From positions 1 to 64,000 of the forward strand of contig NZ_CDDB01000080.1 in the NCBI RefSeq assembly GCF_000820105.1: a stretch of DNA of 64,000 nt, in the 5' to 3' direction. The translations under genes were made by a program, and so were the position numbers. Shown here piece by piece: positions 35,678-44,700 of this stretch (its first letter is position 1; every line of letters begins with the position of its first letter). The notes under the pieces are model-generated. The model saw only the letters and a program-made list of their open reading frames with translations, had not been told where the DNA came from and did not search any database. This stretch comes from Aeromonas schubertii. Its GTDB lineage: Bacteria > Pseudomonadota > Gammaproteobacteria > Enterobacterales > Aeromonadaceae.

Positions 35678-37168
35678 ATGTTGGAATTTAGCTACACCCC
35701 TCCCTCTATTCATCTGCTCGAACAGTCTCTGGATGCGCTTCCCCAATCCGACGCCGCTGTGGCACTCATTCTGGTTGCCGAAGATCGCAAGGGTTTCTTC
35801 CTTGGTGAGGTTCAGAGTCCCGAGTTGCAACTGCAAGAGCAGTTGAATCAGGGCAGTGTCATACACAGGGTCGAGGGTGGTCAGTGGCAGTGGATCGGTT
35901 TCCTGCCCGCGGCCCTGGAGTCGGAGGCGCAGCTCTATAAGAAGCTGCGGACTATGGTGAGCCAGATCGGGCCGCTTCGGGCCGAACACGTGGCCATCCA
36001 TCTCTACGGCTTCGAGCCCGAGGCCGGAGCTCTGATTGCCGACGCCGCGCTCGGGGTACTGCTCAGCCAGCGCGTCACGTTGCCGAGCTACAAGTCTGCA
36101 CCGAAAGAGCAGTGGCCCTTGAGCCGGGTCTCTCTCTCCCCCGCATTGGCCATCGACACGGCGCGTATTACGGCCGAGGTGGAGGGAAATGCCCTGGCCC
36201 GTTATCTCTCGGCCCTGCCTTCGAGCGAGCTGACGGCCCGTGAATATCGCCGCTTTGTCCGTCAGTTGGCCCAACAGGAGGGGTGGGAGTGCCACGATTA
36301 CGATCAGGTGCAACTGGCCGAGCGCGGCGCCGGTGCTTTTCTGGCGGTGGCCAGGGGGGCCGATGACGATCAGGGGGCTATCGTACGGCTGCGCCACCGG
36401 GTCAGTGACAAGCGTGGCCGGTTGGCGCTGGTGGGCAAGGGGATCTGCCATGACTCGGGAGGCTACAACCTCAAGGTCGGCGGCTCCATGTATGGCATGC
36501 ATCTGGACATGGGCGGCAGCGCCGTGGCCCTGGGCGCCCTGCTGGCCATCACCCGTGCCGGACTGCCCTATGGGGTGGACTGTTGGTTGGCCATCGCCGA
36601 AAACCATATCGGTCCGCGGGCCTATCGTCCCGGGGATATTGTCACCGCCATCAATGGCAAGACCATAGAGGTGGTCGATACCGATGCGGAGGGACGCATG
36701 GTGCTGGCCGATACCCTCACCATGGCGGCGGAAAATACCCCGGATCTGTTGATCGACTACGCAACGCTCACCGGGGCTTGCAAGCGGGCCCTGGGGAGCC
36801 GTTATAGTGGCGTCTTTACCAATCGCGAGGCCTGGCTGGTCCCCTTGATCGAGGTGGGTCGACGCTGTGGGGAGCGGATCTGGCCCTTCCCCCTGGATGA
36901 AGACTATGACGAGACTCTGGAGAGCGAGTGGGCTGACCTGTTGCAGTGCGCCCCCGGTGCCTCATGCGATCATATCGACGCAGCCCGTTTCCTGAGCCAT
37001 TTCGTGCCGGCCCAGACCCCCTGGCTACATCTCGATCTCTCGGGATTCCGGCATAAGGGAGGGCAGGGGATTGTGACCGGTGAGATCACCGGATTTGGTG
37101 TTCGCTTGACCCTGGCCCTGCTGGCCGACGGCCGTTTTCTTCCCAAGACACGCAAGCAGGGACGTTGA
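35678..37168 (+). CDS. M17 (leucyl) aminopeptidase family protein
   Basis: Metallo-aminopeptidase of 496 residues. The C-terminal catalytic domain shows K254, D259 and K266 in VGKGICHDSGGYNLK and D336, E338 and R340 in DTDAEGR, the expected metal ligands and bicarbonate site. Two positions are unusual for the family: FDSGG is HDSGG, and the usual Asn of NTDAEGR is Asp334. AAGGA precedes the ATG. The next gene starts one base after its stop, so the two are translationally coupled. PepA or PepB identity cannot be assigned. Confidence 0.9.
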   Translation: MLEFSYTPPSIHLLEQSLDALPQSDAAVALILVAEDRKGFFLGEVQSPELQLQEQLNQGSVIHRVEGGQWQWIGFLPAALESEAQLYKKLRTMVSQIGPLRAEHVAIHLYGFEPEAGALIADAALGVLLSQRVTLPSYKSAPKEQWPLSRVSLSPALAIDTARITAEVEGNALARYLSALPSSELTAREYRRFVRQLAQQEGWECHDYDQVQLAERGAGAFLAVARGADDDQGAIVRLRHRVSDKRGRLALVGKGICHDSGGYNLKVGGSMYGMHLDMGGSAVALGALLAITRAGLPYGVDCWLAIAENHIGPRAYRPGDIVTAINGKTIEVVDTDAEGRMVLADTLTMAAENTPDLLIDYATLTGACKRALGSRYSGVFTNREAWLVPLIEVGRRCGERIWPFPLDEDYDETLESEWADLLQCAPGASCDHIDAARFLSHFVPAQTPWLHLDLSGFRHKGGQGIVTGEITGFGVRLTLALLADGRFLPKTRKQGR

Positions 37169-37169
37169 G

Positions 37170-37853
37170 ATGAGCCGTTACGCCTATGACTGGATCCTGT
37201 TCGATCTGGATGAGACCCTTTTTGACTTCCCTGGCCACGAGGCCCTGTTGGCCATGTTGACCCAGGTGGGACTGGAGCCCCATGCCACAGTGCTGGCGGA
37301 GTATAAACAGACGAATCACACCCTGTGGGAGCGCTTCAATGCCGGGCAGATCGATGCCCATCACCTGCAGCATGAACGTTTTGTCGGCATCGGCCAGCTG
37401 ACCGGTCACCATCCCCTGGAGCTCAATCGCCTCTATCTTGAGGCGATCATCGCCTTGAGCCGTCCTCTGGATGGTGTCATGGAGACGCTGGGCAGGTTGC
37501 GTGGCCGGATTGGCATGGGGATCATCACCAACGGGTTTAGTCTGCCCCAGCGCGGCCGGTTGCAGCGCCATCAGCTGGATACCTGGTTTAACCCTGTGCT
37601 GGTCTCGGATGAGGTGGGGCTCTCCAAGCCTCACGGAGGGATCTTTGAACTGGCCCTGTCACAGTTAGCGGTGAGCGAGCCCCGACGCGTATTGATGGTC
37701 GGAGACAATCCCCTGGCGGACATTGCCGGTGCGGCCGAGGCGGGTCTGTCGACCTGTTGGTACGATCCCGGTTTTAGCGATACTGTCTGTCACCCGACCC
37801 ACCATATCCACCATATCTCCCAACTGCTGGACGTGATCGGCATCGATGAGTAG
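37170..37853 (+). CDS. yjjG: Pyrimidine 5'-nucleotidase, HAD family, YjjG-type
   Basis: HAD phosphatase of 227 residues, likely active on dUMP, UMP and non-canonical pyrimidine nucleotides. The four HAD motifs are visible: ILFDLDETLFDF (nucleophile Asp12), IITNGFS, LSKPHGGIF and MVGDNPLADIAGA. The sequence follows YjjG throughout. It is coupled to the M17 peptidase gene upstream. Confidence 0.9.
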   Translation: MSRYAYDWILFDLDETLFDFPGHEALLAMLTQVGLEPHATVLAEYKQTNHTLWERFNAGQIDAHHLQHERFVGIGQLTGHHPLELNRLYLEAIIALSRPLDGVMETLGRLRGRIGMGIITNGFSLPQRGRLQRHQLDTWFNPVLVSDEVGLSKPHGGIFELALSQLAVSEPRRVLMVGDNPLADIAGAAEAGLSTCWYDPGFSDTVCHPTHHIHHISQLLDVIGIDE

Positions 37854-37871
37854 GGGGCCATGCCGGCCCCC
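37853..37871. terminator. GC-rich hairpin between convergent yjjG and the M20 gene
   Basis: GGGGGCC and GGCCCCC pair around ATGCC. There is no real T-run, so termination strength is doubtful. Confidence 0.4.
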
Positions 37872-37879
37872 TTGGTGTA

Positions 37880-39133
37880 TCAACGGGCCCGGGTGAGGGC
37901 CCATCGCTCCAGCAGGTTGACCGCTTGCACCAGGACGCCCTCATCGAAGTCGAAGGCGTTGTGGTGGTGCGGGGCTGCGAGTGTGGCACCCAGCACCAGA
38001 TAGGCCGCCTGCCCCCCTGCGCGCTGCACCCGCTCCATCAGAAAGCCGGCATCCTCGCTGGCACCGAAGCGCCGGGTCGGCACCACCTCCAGCCCCTCAT
38101 CCCGGGCCAATGGCGCCAACTCGCTCAGCAGCTCGGGGGAGTTGGCCAGGCCCTGTGCCTCTCCCTGCTTGATGATGCGATAGGTCACTCCGTAAGCGAG
38201 TGCCGTACCCTCCACGATCCGCTGCACCTGCCCGAACATATAGTCGTTGAGGTGAGGGGCGGCGCCACGGGTCTCCCCGCACAGGAGGGCATGTTCGGCA
38301 ATCACGTTACGCCCGCTTCCCCCCTGCAGGGTGCCTATGTTGATCCGGGTCATGCCATCCCGATGGCGGGGAATGCCGAACAGTGCCGTGGTGGCGCTGC
38401 AGGCGGCCGCCAGCGCGTTGGTGCCGGCGTTGGGCTCCAGGCCTGCGTGGGCGGGCGTGCCGAAGAAGTGGACATCGAACTTGGTGGAGCAGAGAAAATC
38501 GGTGGGATTGAGGACTAGCTCGCCACTGTCGGCATGGATCCCGAGGTGCAGGCAGAGCAGTGCGTCTACATCATCGAGGGCCCCGCCCGATGCCATCGCC
38601 TTGCCACCACGGCACCCCTCTTCGGCAGGCTGGAACAGCAGCTTGATACGGCCGCAAAGCTGCGCCTTGTGTTGCATCAGCCTGGTTGCCAGTGCAACAC
38701 CGATGGCGGTGTGGCCATCATGGCCGCAGGCGTGCATCCATCCCGGATTCTGTGAGCAGAACCCGTCTCGCACCGGCGGGTGATGGGGATCATCGCTCTC
38801 GCTCACCTCGACGGCATCGATGTCGAAACGAAAGGCCAGGGTGGGGCCCGGGCGACCGGTCTCCAACAGGCCCATGACACCGGTCAGATCCCCCATGCGC
38901 TCGAGCCAGGCGGGATCGCCCCCTTGATGCAAGGCTCTGGCCTTCTCGGCCGCCACATCGACCTCACGACCCATCACAAAGGGGGCCGCCAGCAGACTCT
39001 CCCCAAGGAGCAGGGAGTATCCCGATGCCTCCAGGTGACGGGCTATCAGGCTGGTAGTGCGAAACTCTTTCCAGGCGGCTTCGGGGTAGCGGTGCAGATC
39101 CCGTCGCCACGTGACCAGCTCATCGACGTGCAT
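37880..39133 (-). CDS. M20D amidohydrolase, AbgA-like
   Basis: Zinc-dependent amidohydrolase of 417 residues, resembling AbgA, the catalytic subunit for p-aminobenzoyl-glutamate cleavage, more than simple peptidases. Metal-binding segments are MHACGHDGHTA, FQPAEEGCRGGKAM and the late ASEDAGFLM; a lid/dimer domain starts near 215. GAGGAGAAAAAG precedes the ATG. No abgB or abgT partner is adjacent, so the substrate is uncertain. Confidence 0.82.
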   Translation of the reverse strand: MHVDELVTWRRDLHRYPEAAWKEFRTTSLIARHLEASGYSLLLGESLLAAPFVMGREVDVAAEKARALHQGGDPAWLERMGDLTGVMGLLETGRPGPTLAFRFDIDAVEVSESDDPHHPPVRDGFCSQNPGWMHACGHDGHTAIGVALATRLMQHKAQLCGRIKLLFQPAEEGCRGGKAMASGGALDDVDALLCLHLGIHADSGELVLNPTDFLCSTKFDVHFFGTPAHAGLEPNAGTNALAAACSATTALFGIPRHRDGMTRINIGTLQGGSGRNVIAEHALLCGETRGAAPHLNDYMFGQVQRIVEGTALAYGVTYRIIKQGEAQGLANSPELLSELAPLARDEGLEVVPTRRFGASEDAGFLMERVQRAGGQAAYLVLGATLAAPHHHNAFDFDEGVLVQAVNLLERWALTRAR

Positions 39134-39250
39134 CTTTTTCTCCTCGTCAGCGATACGCAGGCTATTGTGCTCCCTTGGGCCTGGCAGGCAAGGGGGTTGA
39201 TCTTCTGGTAGGAGCAGTAAATGTGTGACCGGATGGTTTTTTCAGGCACA

Positions 39251-39292
39251 AAAAAGGGGCGATAAATGCCTGCAACAAGCATTTATCGCCCC
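39251..39292 (-). terminator. Strong rho-independent terminator of the small 27-codon unit
   Basis: GGGGCGATAAATGC (39256-39269) and GCATTTATCGCCCC (39279-39292) form a perfect 14-bp stem with a nine-base loop. On the minus strand it runs into a stretch of T residues. Confidence 0.92.
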
Positions 39293-39343
39293 GCTTTTGG
39301 AGACGTCTGTCTCTTTAACTCTCAGCGCCAGCGCCGGTTTGAC

Positions 39344-39427
39344 TCACATCTGGGCCAAAGAGGGAACGGATGTGGCAATCAGGGCAAAAAAGACGGTAAA
39401 AACTGCAGTAACGATAAATTCTTTCAT
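39344..39427 (-). CDS. 27-residue hydrophobic peptide gene
   Basis: ORF MKEFIVTAVFTVFFALIATS followed by VPSLAQM and TGA. The product is one hydrophobic helix with a small polar end and also resembles a signal peptide that ends at its cleavage site. GAGGAGAGCGGAG precedes the ATG. A promoter lies about 40 bases upstream and a strong terminator about 50 bases downstream, so it is a self-contained unit of about 200 nucleotides. I do not know a homologue. It could be a small membrane protein, a type I toxin-like peptide, or the reading frame of a regulatory RNA. Confidence 0.6.
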   Translation of the reverse strand: MKEFIVTAVFTVFFALIATSVPSLAQM

Positions 39428-39461
39428 CTCCGCTCTCCTCGATGTGGTTGATTATGAAGCA

Positions 39462-39489
39462 ATCATACCATTCAGAGACATTAGTTCAA
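39462..39489 (-). promoter_or_regulatory. Promoter for the 27-codon unit
   Basis: On the minus strand TTGAAC (39489-39484), a 16-base spacer and TATGAT (39467-39462), 4/6 and 5/6 matches to consensus. Confidence 0.65.
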
Positions 39490-40071
39490 TAGAAAACATG
39501 AAAAAATGTAGCCGTATCTATGGTTGTCTGGTTTTAACCTTGTTTTCTCCATCTTTCTTTTGTGAGTAATTTGGGCGGGGGAGGTGTGGTTTTTTTGTGT
39601 CTTTTGTTTTGGTAAGTAATTGTTTTTATGGTTGTTTAAGTTCTTGCTAGAGAGCGGGTGAGATGGTTGCAAGAAAGGCTGAGCAAGCCACCTTGCAGAT
39701 TTCTTTCATGCGGCAGCCCTCTGAAGGCTTCTTTTTTTGTAAGAAATGGTCGATTTGTATGATGTGGTGGGTGAAGTGCCACTTCCTGTCGTGCTTTTGT
39801 GTGAAAAACAACCTTGGGATTTGATGGGCTCCATCATGGGCGGCTCGCGGCCAAGACGCCAACGGGGTCACTTTCCGATAGCCGCGCGGGTATGACCCCC
39901 GCGGGTTACGCTCACCACACAGGGGGGGTCGATGCCATCTGGATAAAGAACTTGACAGTAATGGTGGTGAGCATCGTTGGCCAATGAAGATGGGAGTGCT
40001 TATCTTTTACTTCTCACAGAATTCACATCCGGTTAGTATCGCTTGGCAAAATAATAAAAAGGAGTTCAGGG
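39490..40071. other. Long intergenic region, AT-rich with a GC-rich island
   Basis: Nearly 600 bases without a supported gene. The stretch 39500-39840 is AT-rich and T-rich on the plus strand. From 39840 to 39935 it is GC-rich with nested inverted repeats: GGGGTCA (39864-39870) with TGACCCC (39893-39899), and CGCGGG (39885-39890) with CCCGCG (39898-39903). The latter may be a REP-like hairpin or a regulatory site for the LuxR-type gene downstream. Confidence 0.5.
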
Positions 40072-41142
40072 GTGTTGAGGACAGCGCAAGAAAGATTGCC
40101 GCACTATTTAGCGCAACTCTATGAGTGCGGTATAAATGATTCCGATATCAATTTGGTGCTGGAAGAGGTGCGCAGAGATTCTGGGAGTGCATTATCTCTG
40201 CTGCTGCTCAGAGATGAAGAGAGAAATGGCAGGATTACGCTTTTTTCCAGTGGTCTGAGCGAGGCTCAGCATCACTATTACATTCAGCATCATCGCCAGG
40301 ATATTTGGTTCAACCACTATCTCGAGAAGGGGTGCAAAGGGGTCGTCAAGGCCAATACCCTCAGCAACAAGGCGGGCCTGCTGGCCGGTTTTGGCGCTCA
40401 CTTTGCCATCGGGGGCGTGTGTCGTGTCAGCGGTTATGGTCTGGCGAGCGTCAGCTCATATCGGGATCAGCAGCAGACAGACTTCGGTGATAAGGAAATT
40501 GATGTTTGGGATGGCCTCTATTTTGGATTGGCCTCCTGGAGTCGTCACTATTGGAATCTGGTTGGGCTCGAATTGCAAAATCATCAATTGCAGCAGCTCA
40601 TCAAACATCAGAATAAAGCGGTAGCCATCGTTGACGAGAAGGGTGGGGTGCAATATTCCAACGCGGAATTTAACCGTATTGCAGATGATAATCATGAATT
40701 ACGAATGCAACATGGTGTGTTGTCGGTCAACAACAAGGATCAGCAACGTCAATTTCGCGAATTGCTCGCCGGTTTTACCTATTCGACGCCGGGCTCTCCC
40801 CGCTATCTGTCGGTGACCCGAGGGGGAGGATTACGACCCCTGTTGCTGCAGGCCAGCCTGATGAGCGGACTGCGCAATGCCGAGCGTTATATCGAGCTGG
40901 TGATCCGCGATCCGGACCACGCCTTCTCACCGGATATCGCCGCCATGGGCAATCTCTATCCCTTGACCAGCGGCGAGCGGGAACTGCTGTTGTTGCTGAG
41001 CAAGGGTTACAGCAGTAGTGATATTGCCGAGCTGCGCGGAGTCAAGGTCGAAACGGTTCGCTCGACTCTCAAGAGTGTCTTCAAGAAGACCGATTGTCAC
41101 AGTCAGAGCGAGCTCTTGCTCTTGCTGCAATCCATTTCATGA
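40072..41142 (+). CDS. LuxR-family (NarL-type HTH) transcription regulator
   Basis: A 356-residue protein with a C-terminal LuxR HTH (LTSGERELLLLLSKGYSSSDIAELRGVKVETVRSTLKSVFKKTDCHSQSELL). The N-terminal 280 residues have no receiver domain or autoinducer-domain signature. A middle part (KAVAIVDEKGGVQYSNAEFNRIA) looks like a degenerate PAS fold. The start is GTG with AAGGAG nine bases upstream. There is no partner kinase nearby. The signal and targets are unknown. Confidence 0.85.
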   Translation: MLRTAQERLPHYLAQLYECGINDSDINLVLEEVRRDSGSALSLLLLRDEERNGRITLFSSGLSEAQHHYYIQHHRQDIWFNHYLEKGCKGVVKANTLSNKAGLLAGFGAHFAIGGVCRVSGYGLASVSSYRDQQQTDFGDKEIDVWDGLYFGLASWSRHYWNLVGLELQNHQLQQLIKHQNKAVAIVDEKGGVQYSNAEFNRIADDNHELRMQHGVLSVNNKDQQRQFRELLAGFTYSTPGSPRYLSVTRGGGLRPLLLQASLMSGLRNAERYIELVIRDPDHAFSPDIAAMGNLYPLTSGERELLLLLSKGYSSSDIAELRGVKVETVRSTLKSVFKKTDCHSQSELLLLLQSIS

Positions 41143-41200
41143 GGCGTGTCTACACTCAAGGTGTCGCTGCCTGAGCAGTCGCAACGCGTTGGGGGAAGAT

Positions 41201-41620
41201 ATGCACTCATTGAAAGTAAAGGATTATATGTTGGTGCGCCCGGTGACCCTGTCGCCCGATACCACGATACCTGCTGCCGTGGAGAAGTTTTTGCACAGCA
41301 ACCAGATGGGGGGACCCGTGGTGGACAAGCAGGGACACCTGCTGGGTTGGATCTCGGAACAAGATTGTATCGCCACCATGATAAAGGAGACCTATCACTG
41401 CGAGCGGGTAGCCCTGGTGGGGGATGTGATGCGCAAAGAGGTACTCAGTGTCGGGCCCGAGAGCTCGGTGCTGGAGCTGGCCAGCATGATGACGGAGCAC
41501 AAACCCAAGATGTACCCGGTGCTTGAAGACGGGCGCCTGGTGGGGGTCATCAACCGTCATCTGGTGTTAAAGGCCATCAACGAGCAACTGCAGGACTGCT
41601 TTATCAATCATCCGGCTTGA
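41201..41620 (+). CDS. Paired CBS-domain protein
   Basis: A 139-residue protein made of two CBS domains (VKDYMLVRPVTLSPDTTIPAAVEKFLHSNQMGGPVVDKQGHLLGWISEQDCI and VGDVMRKEVLSVGPESSVLELASMMTEHKPKMYPVLEDGRLVGVINRHLVL). Such proteins bind adenosine nucleotides and act as energy sensors. The ATG at 41201 has GGGGAAG upstream. It is 58 bases after the LuxR-type gene and may share its transcript. Confidence 0.88.
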   Translation: MHSLKVKDYMLVRPVTLSPDTTIPAAVEKFLHSNQMGGPVVDKQGHLLGWISEQDCIATMIKETYHCERVALVGDVMRKEVLSVGPESSVLELASMMTEHKPKMYPVLEDGRLVGVINRHLVLKAINEQLQDCFINHPA

Positions 41621-41637
41621 GGATGCATCGACGACGA

Positions 41638-41662
41638 GGGACGGGGTAACCCGTCCCTTTCT
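41638..41662 (+). terminator. Terminator after the CBS gene
   Basis: GGGACGGG and CCCGTCCC pair around GTAA, followed by TTTCTCC. Confidence 0.7.
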
Positions 41663-41787
41663 CCTGGTCATTGCCGACCGCCTTTTTCTTGCGCCAGTCC
41701 GAGGGGATCTTTAGGATCGTGCCATTGCGTTAATCGGTCATTCCCCTGTGAGGGTGACCCCATCGATGGCTATCAGGAATCTCTCTC

Positions 41788-44700
41788 TTGTCTCTTACTC
41801 TTCCTGCCCTGCGGGCACGACTCGCCCACTGCATGAACCTCGACGCCCGCCAGTTGGCCAAGCGTCTGTACGGTGTCGCCAAGGTGCCGGCGGCCAAACA
41901 GGAGGCGGTGCTCGCCACCATCGACGCCGATCTGCGTCAGGCCGAGCAGCGCTACCAGACTCGTCTGGCGGGTGTTCCCAGGGTCAATTATCCCGAGAAT
42001 CTCCCCGTCAGCCAGAAGGCGGATGAAATTGCCACCGCTATTCGCGATCATCAGGTGGTGATCATCGCCGGCGAAACCGGCTCGGGCAAGACCACCCAGA
42101 TCCCCAAGATCTGCCTCTCTCTGGGGCGCGGGGTGAAGGGCTACATCGGCCACACCCAGCCGCGGCGTCTCGCGGCCCGCACCGTGGCGGCGCGCATTGC
42201 CGAGGAGATGCACTCCGAACTCGGCCAATACGTGGGTTACAAGGTGCGCTTTACCGATCAGGTGAGCGAGCAGACCCACATCAAGCTGATGACAGACGGT
42301 ATCCTGCTGGCCGAAATTCAGCATGACCGGCTGCTCACCCAGTACGACACCATCATCATCGACGAGGCCCACGAGCGCAGCCTCAACATCGACTTCATCC
42401 TGGGTTATCTCAAGGAGTTGCTGCCGCGCCGGCCCGATCTCAAGGTGATCATCACCTCGGCCACCATCGATCCGGAGCGCTTCTCCCGCCACTTCGGCAA
42501 GGCGCCCATCATAGAGGTATCGGGCCGCACCTACCCGGTAGAGGTGCGCTATCGCCCGTTGACCGACGGGGCGGATGACAGGGACGAGCTGCAGGGGATC
42601 TTCGATGCGGTCGAGGAGCTCAGCCATGAGGGGCTCGGCGATATCCTCGTCTTCATGAACGGAGAGCGGGAAATTCGCGATACCGCCGATGGTCTGCGCA
42701 AGCTCAACCTGCGCGACACCGAGGTGTTACCGCTCTATGCGCGCCTCTCCAATGCCGAGCAGAACAAGGTGTTCCAGCCCCATGCGGGGCGGCGTATCGT
42801 GCTCGCCACCAACGTGGCCGAGACCTCCCTCACTGTGCCGGGCATTCGCTACGTGATCGATCCCGGTACGGCGCGGATCAGCCGTTACTCCTGGCGAACC
42901 AAGGTGCAGCGCCTGCCCATCGAGCCGGTCTCCCAGGCCAGTGCCAACCAGCGCAAGGGGCGTTGCGGCCGGGTGGCGGACGGGATCTGTATCCGCCTCT
43001 ACTCGGAGGAGGATTTCAACGGCCGCCCCGCCTTCACGGATCCCGAGATCCTGCGCACCAACCTGGCCTCGGTCATCTTGCAGATGCTCTCCCTGGGCCT
43101 TGGGGACATGGAGGCCTTCCCCTTCGTCGAGCCGCCCGAGTCGCGCCACATCAAAGATGGTCTCTCCCTGCTCAAAGAGCTGGGGGCGGTTGAGGAGCGG
43201 CGTGGCCGCGACGGCCGTGAGGCACTCAGCCTCACCGAGACCGGTCGCCAGCTCGCGCGCATTCCCCTCGATCCCCGTCTGGCCAAGATGGTGATCACCG
43301 GGGCTGCCACCGGCTGCCTTAAAGAGATGATGGTGATCACCTCGGCCCTGAGCATCCAGGATCCGCGCGAGCGCCCGATGGAAAAAAAACAGGCCGCCGA
43401 CGAGCAGCACCGCCGCTTTGACGACAAAGACTCGGATTTTCTCGCCTTCCTCAACCTGTGGAACTACCTGCAGGAGCAGCAGGAGGCGCTCTCGAGCAAT
43501 GCCTTCCGTCGCCAGTGCCAGAAGGAGTTTCTCTCCTACCTGCGGGTGCGTGAGTGGCAGGATATTCACTTCCAGCTGCGCCAGACCGTCAAGGAGCTGG
43601 GCTTTAAGAACAACAGCGAGCAGGGGGATTACAAGAGCATTCACTGCGCCATCCTCACCGGCCTGCTCAGTCACATCGGCAACAAGGATCTGGAGAAGAG
43701 CGAGTTTCTCGGGGCGCGCAATGCCCGCTTCCATCTCTTCCCGGCCTCGGGTCTGTTCAGGAAGCCGCCCAAGTGGGTGATGGCCGCCGAGCTGGTGGAG
43801 ACCTCGCGCCTCTATGCCCGCATCAACGCCCGCATCGAGCCCGAGTGGGTAGAGCCGCTGGCCGGCCATCTCATCAAGTTGCACCACAGCGAGCCCCACT
43901 GGTCGAAGAAGCAGGGCGCCGTCATGGCGAGCGAGAAGGTGACCCTGTTTGGCCTCACCCTGGTCGCCGAGCGGCCCATCAACTACAGCCGTCTCGATCC
44001 GGCACTGTGCCGCGAGCTTTTCATCCGCCATGCCCTGGTGGAGGGGGATTTCGAGACCCGCCACCGCTTCTTTGGCGAGAACCGCAAGCTCCTGGCCGAG
44101 GTCGAGGCCCTCGAGCACAAGTCGCGCCGGCGCGACATCCTGGTGGACGACGAGGACCTGTTCCGTTTCTACGAGGCGCGCATTCCCGAGGAGGTGGTCT
44201 CGGCACGCCACTTCGACAAGTGGTGGAAGGGGGCGCAGCAGCGCGATCCTGAACTGCTTAACTTCGAGCGCGAGATGCTGATGAAGGGGGATGCCGCCCA
44301 CGTGAGTGAGCTCGACTACCCCAACAGCTGGCATCAGGGGCGTCTGAAGCTCAAGCTCAGCTACCAGTTTGAGCCGGGGGAGGCCGCCGACGGCGTCACC
44401 TTGCACATCCCGCTGCCGCTGCTCAACCAGGTGGAGCCGGTGGGCTTCGAGTGGCAGATCCCGGGGCTGCGGCAAGAGCTCCTGGTGGCCCTCATCAAGT
44501 CCCTGCCCAAGCCGGTGCGCAAGAACTTTGTGCCGGCCCCCAACTATGCGGAGGCGCTGATGGCCTCCATCAGCCCCGAGCAGGGGCCGCTGCTCGATGC
44601 CATGGAGCGCCACCTCAAGCGCATGACCGGTGTCAGCGTGGATCGCGAGGCCTGGGACTGGAGCGGGGTGCCCGATCACCTGAAGCTCACCTTCCGGGTG

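Noticed and set aside
39647-39709. 20-codon minus-strand ORF starting MKEICKVACSAFLAT, near the 27-codon unit
   Set aside because: It has AGAGGG upstream but no promoter or terminator, unlike its neighbour.
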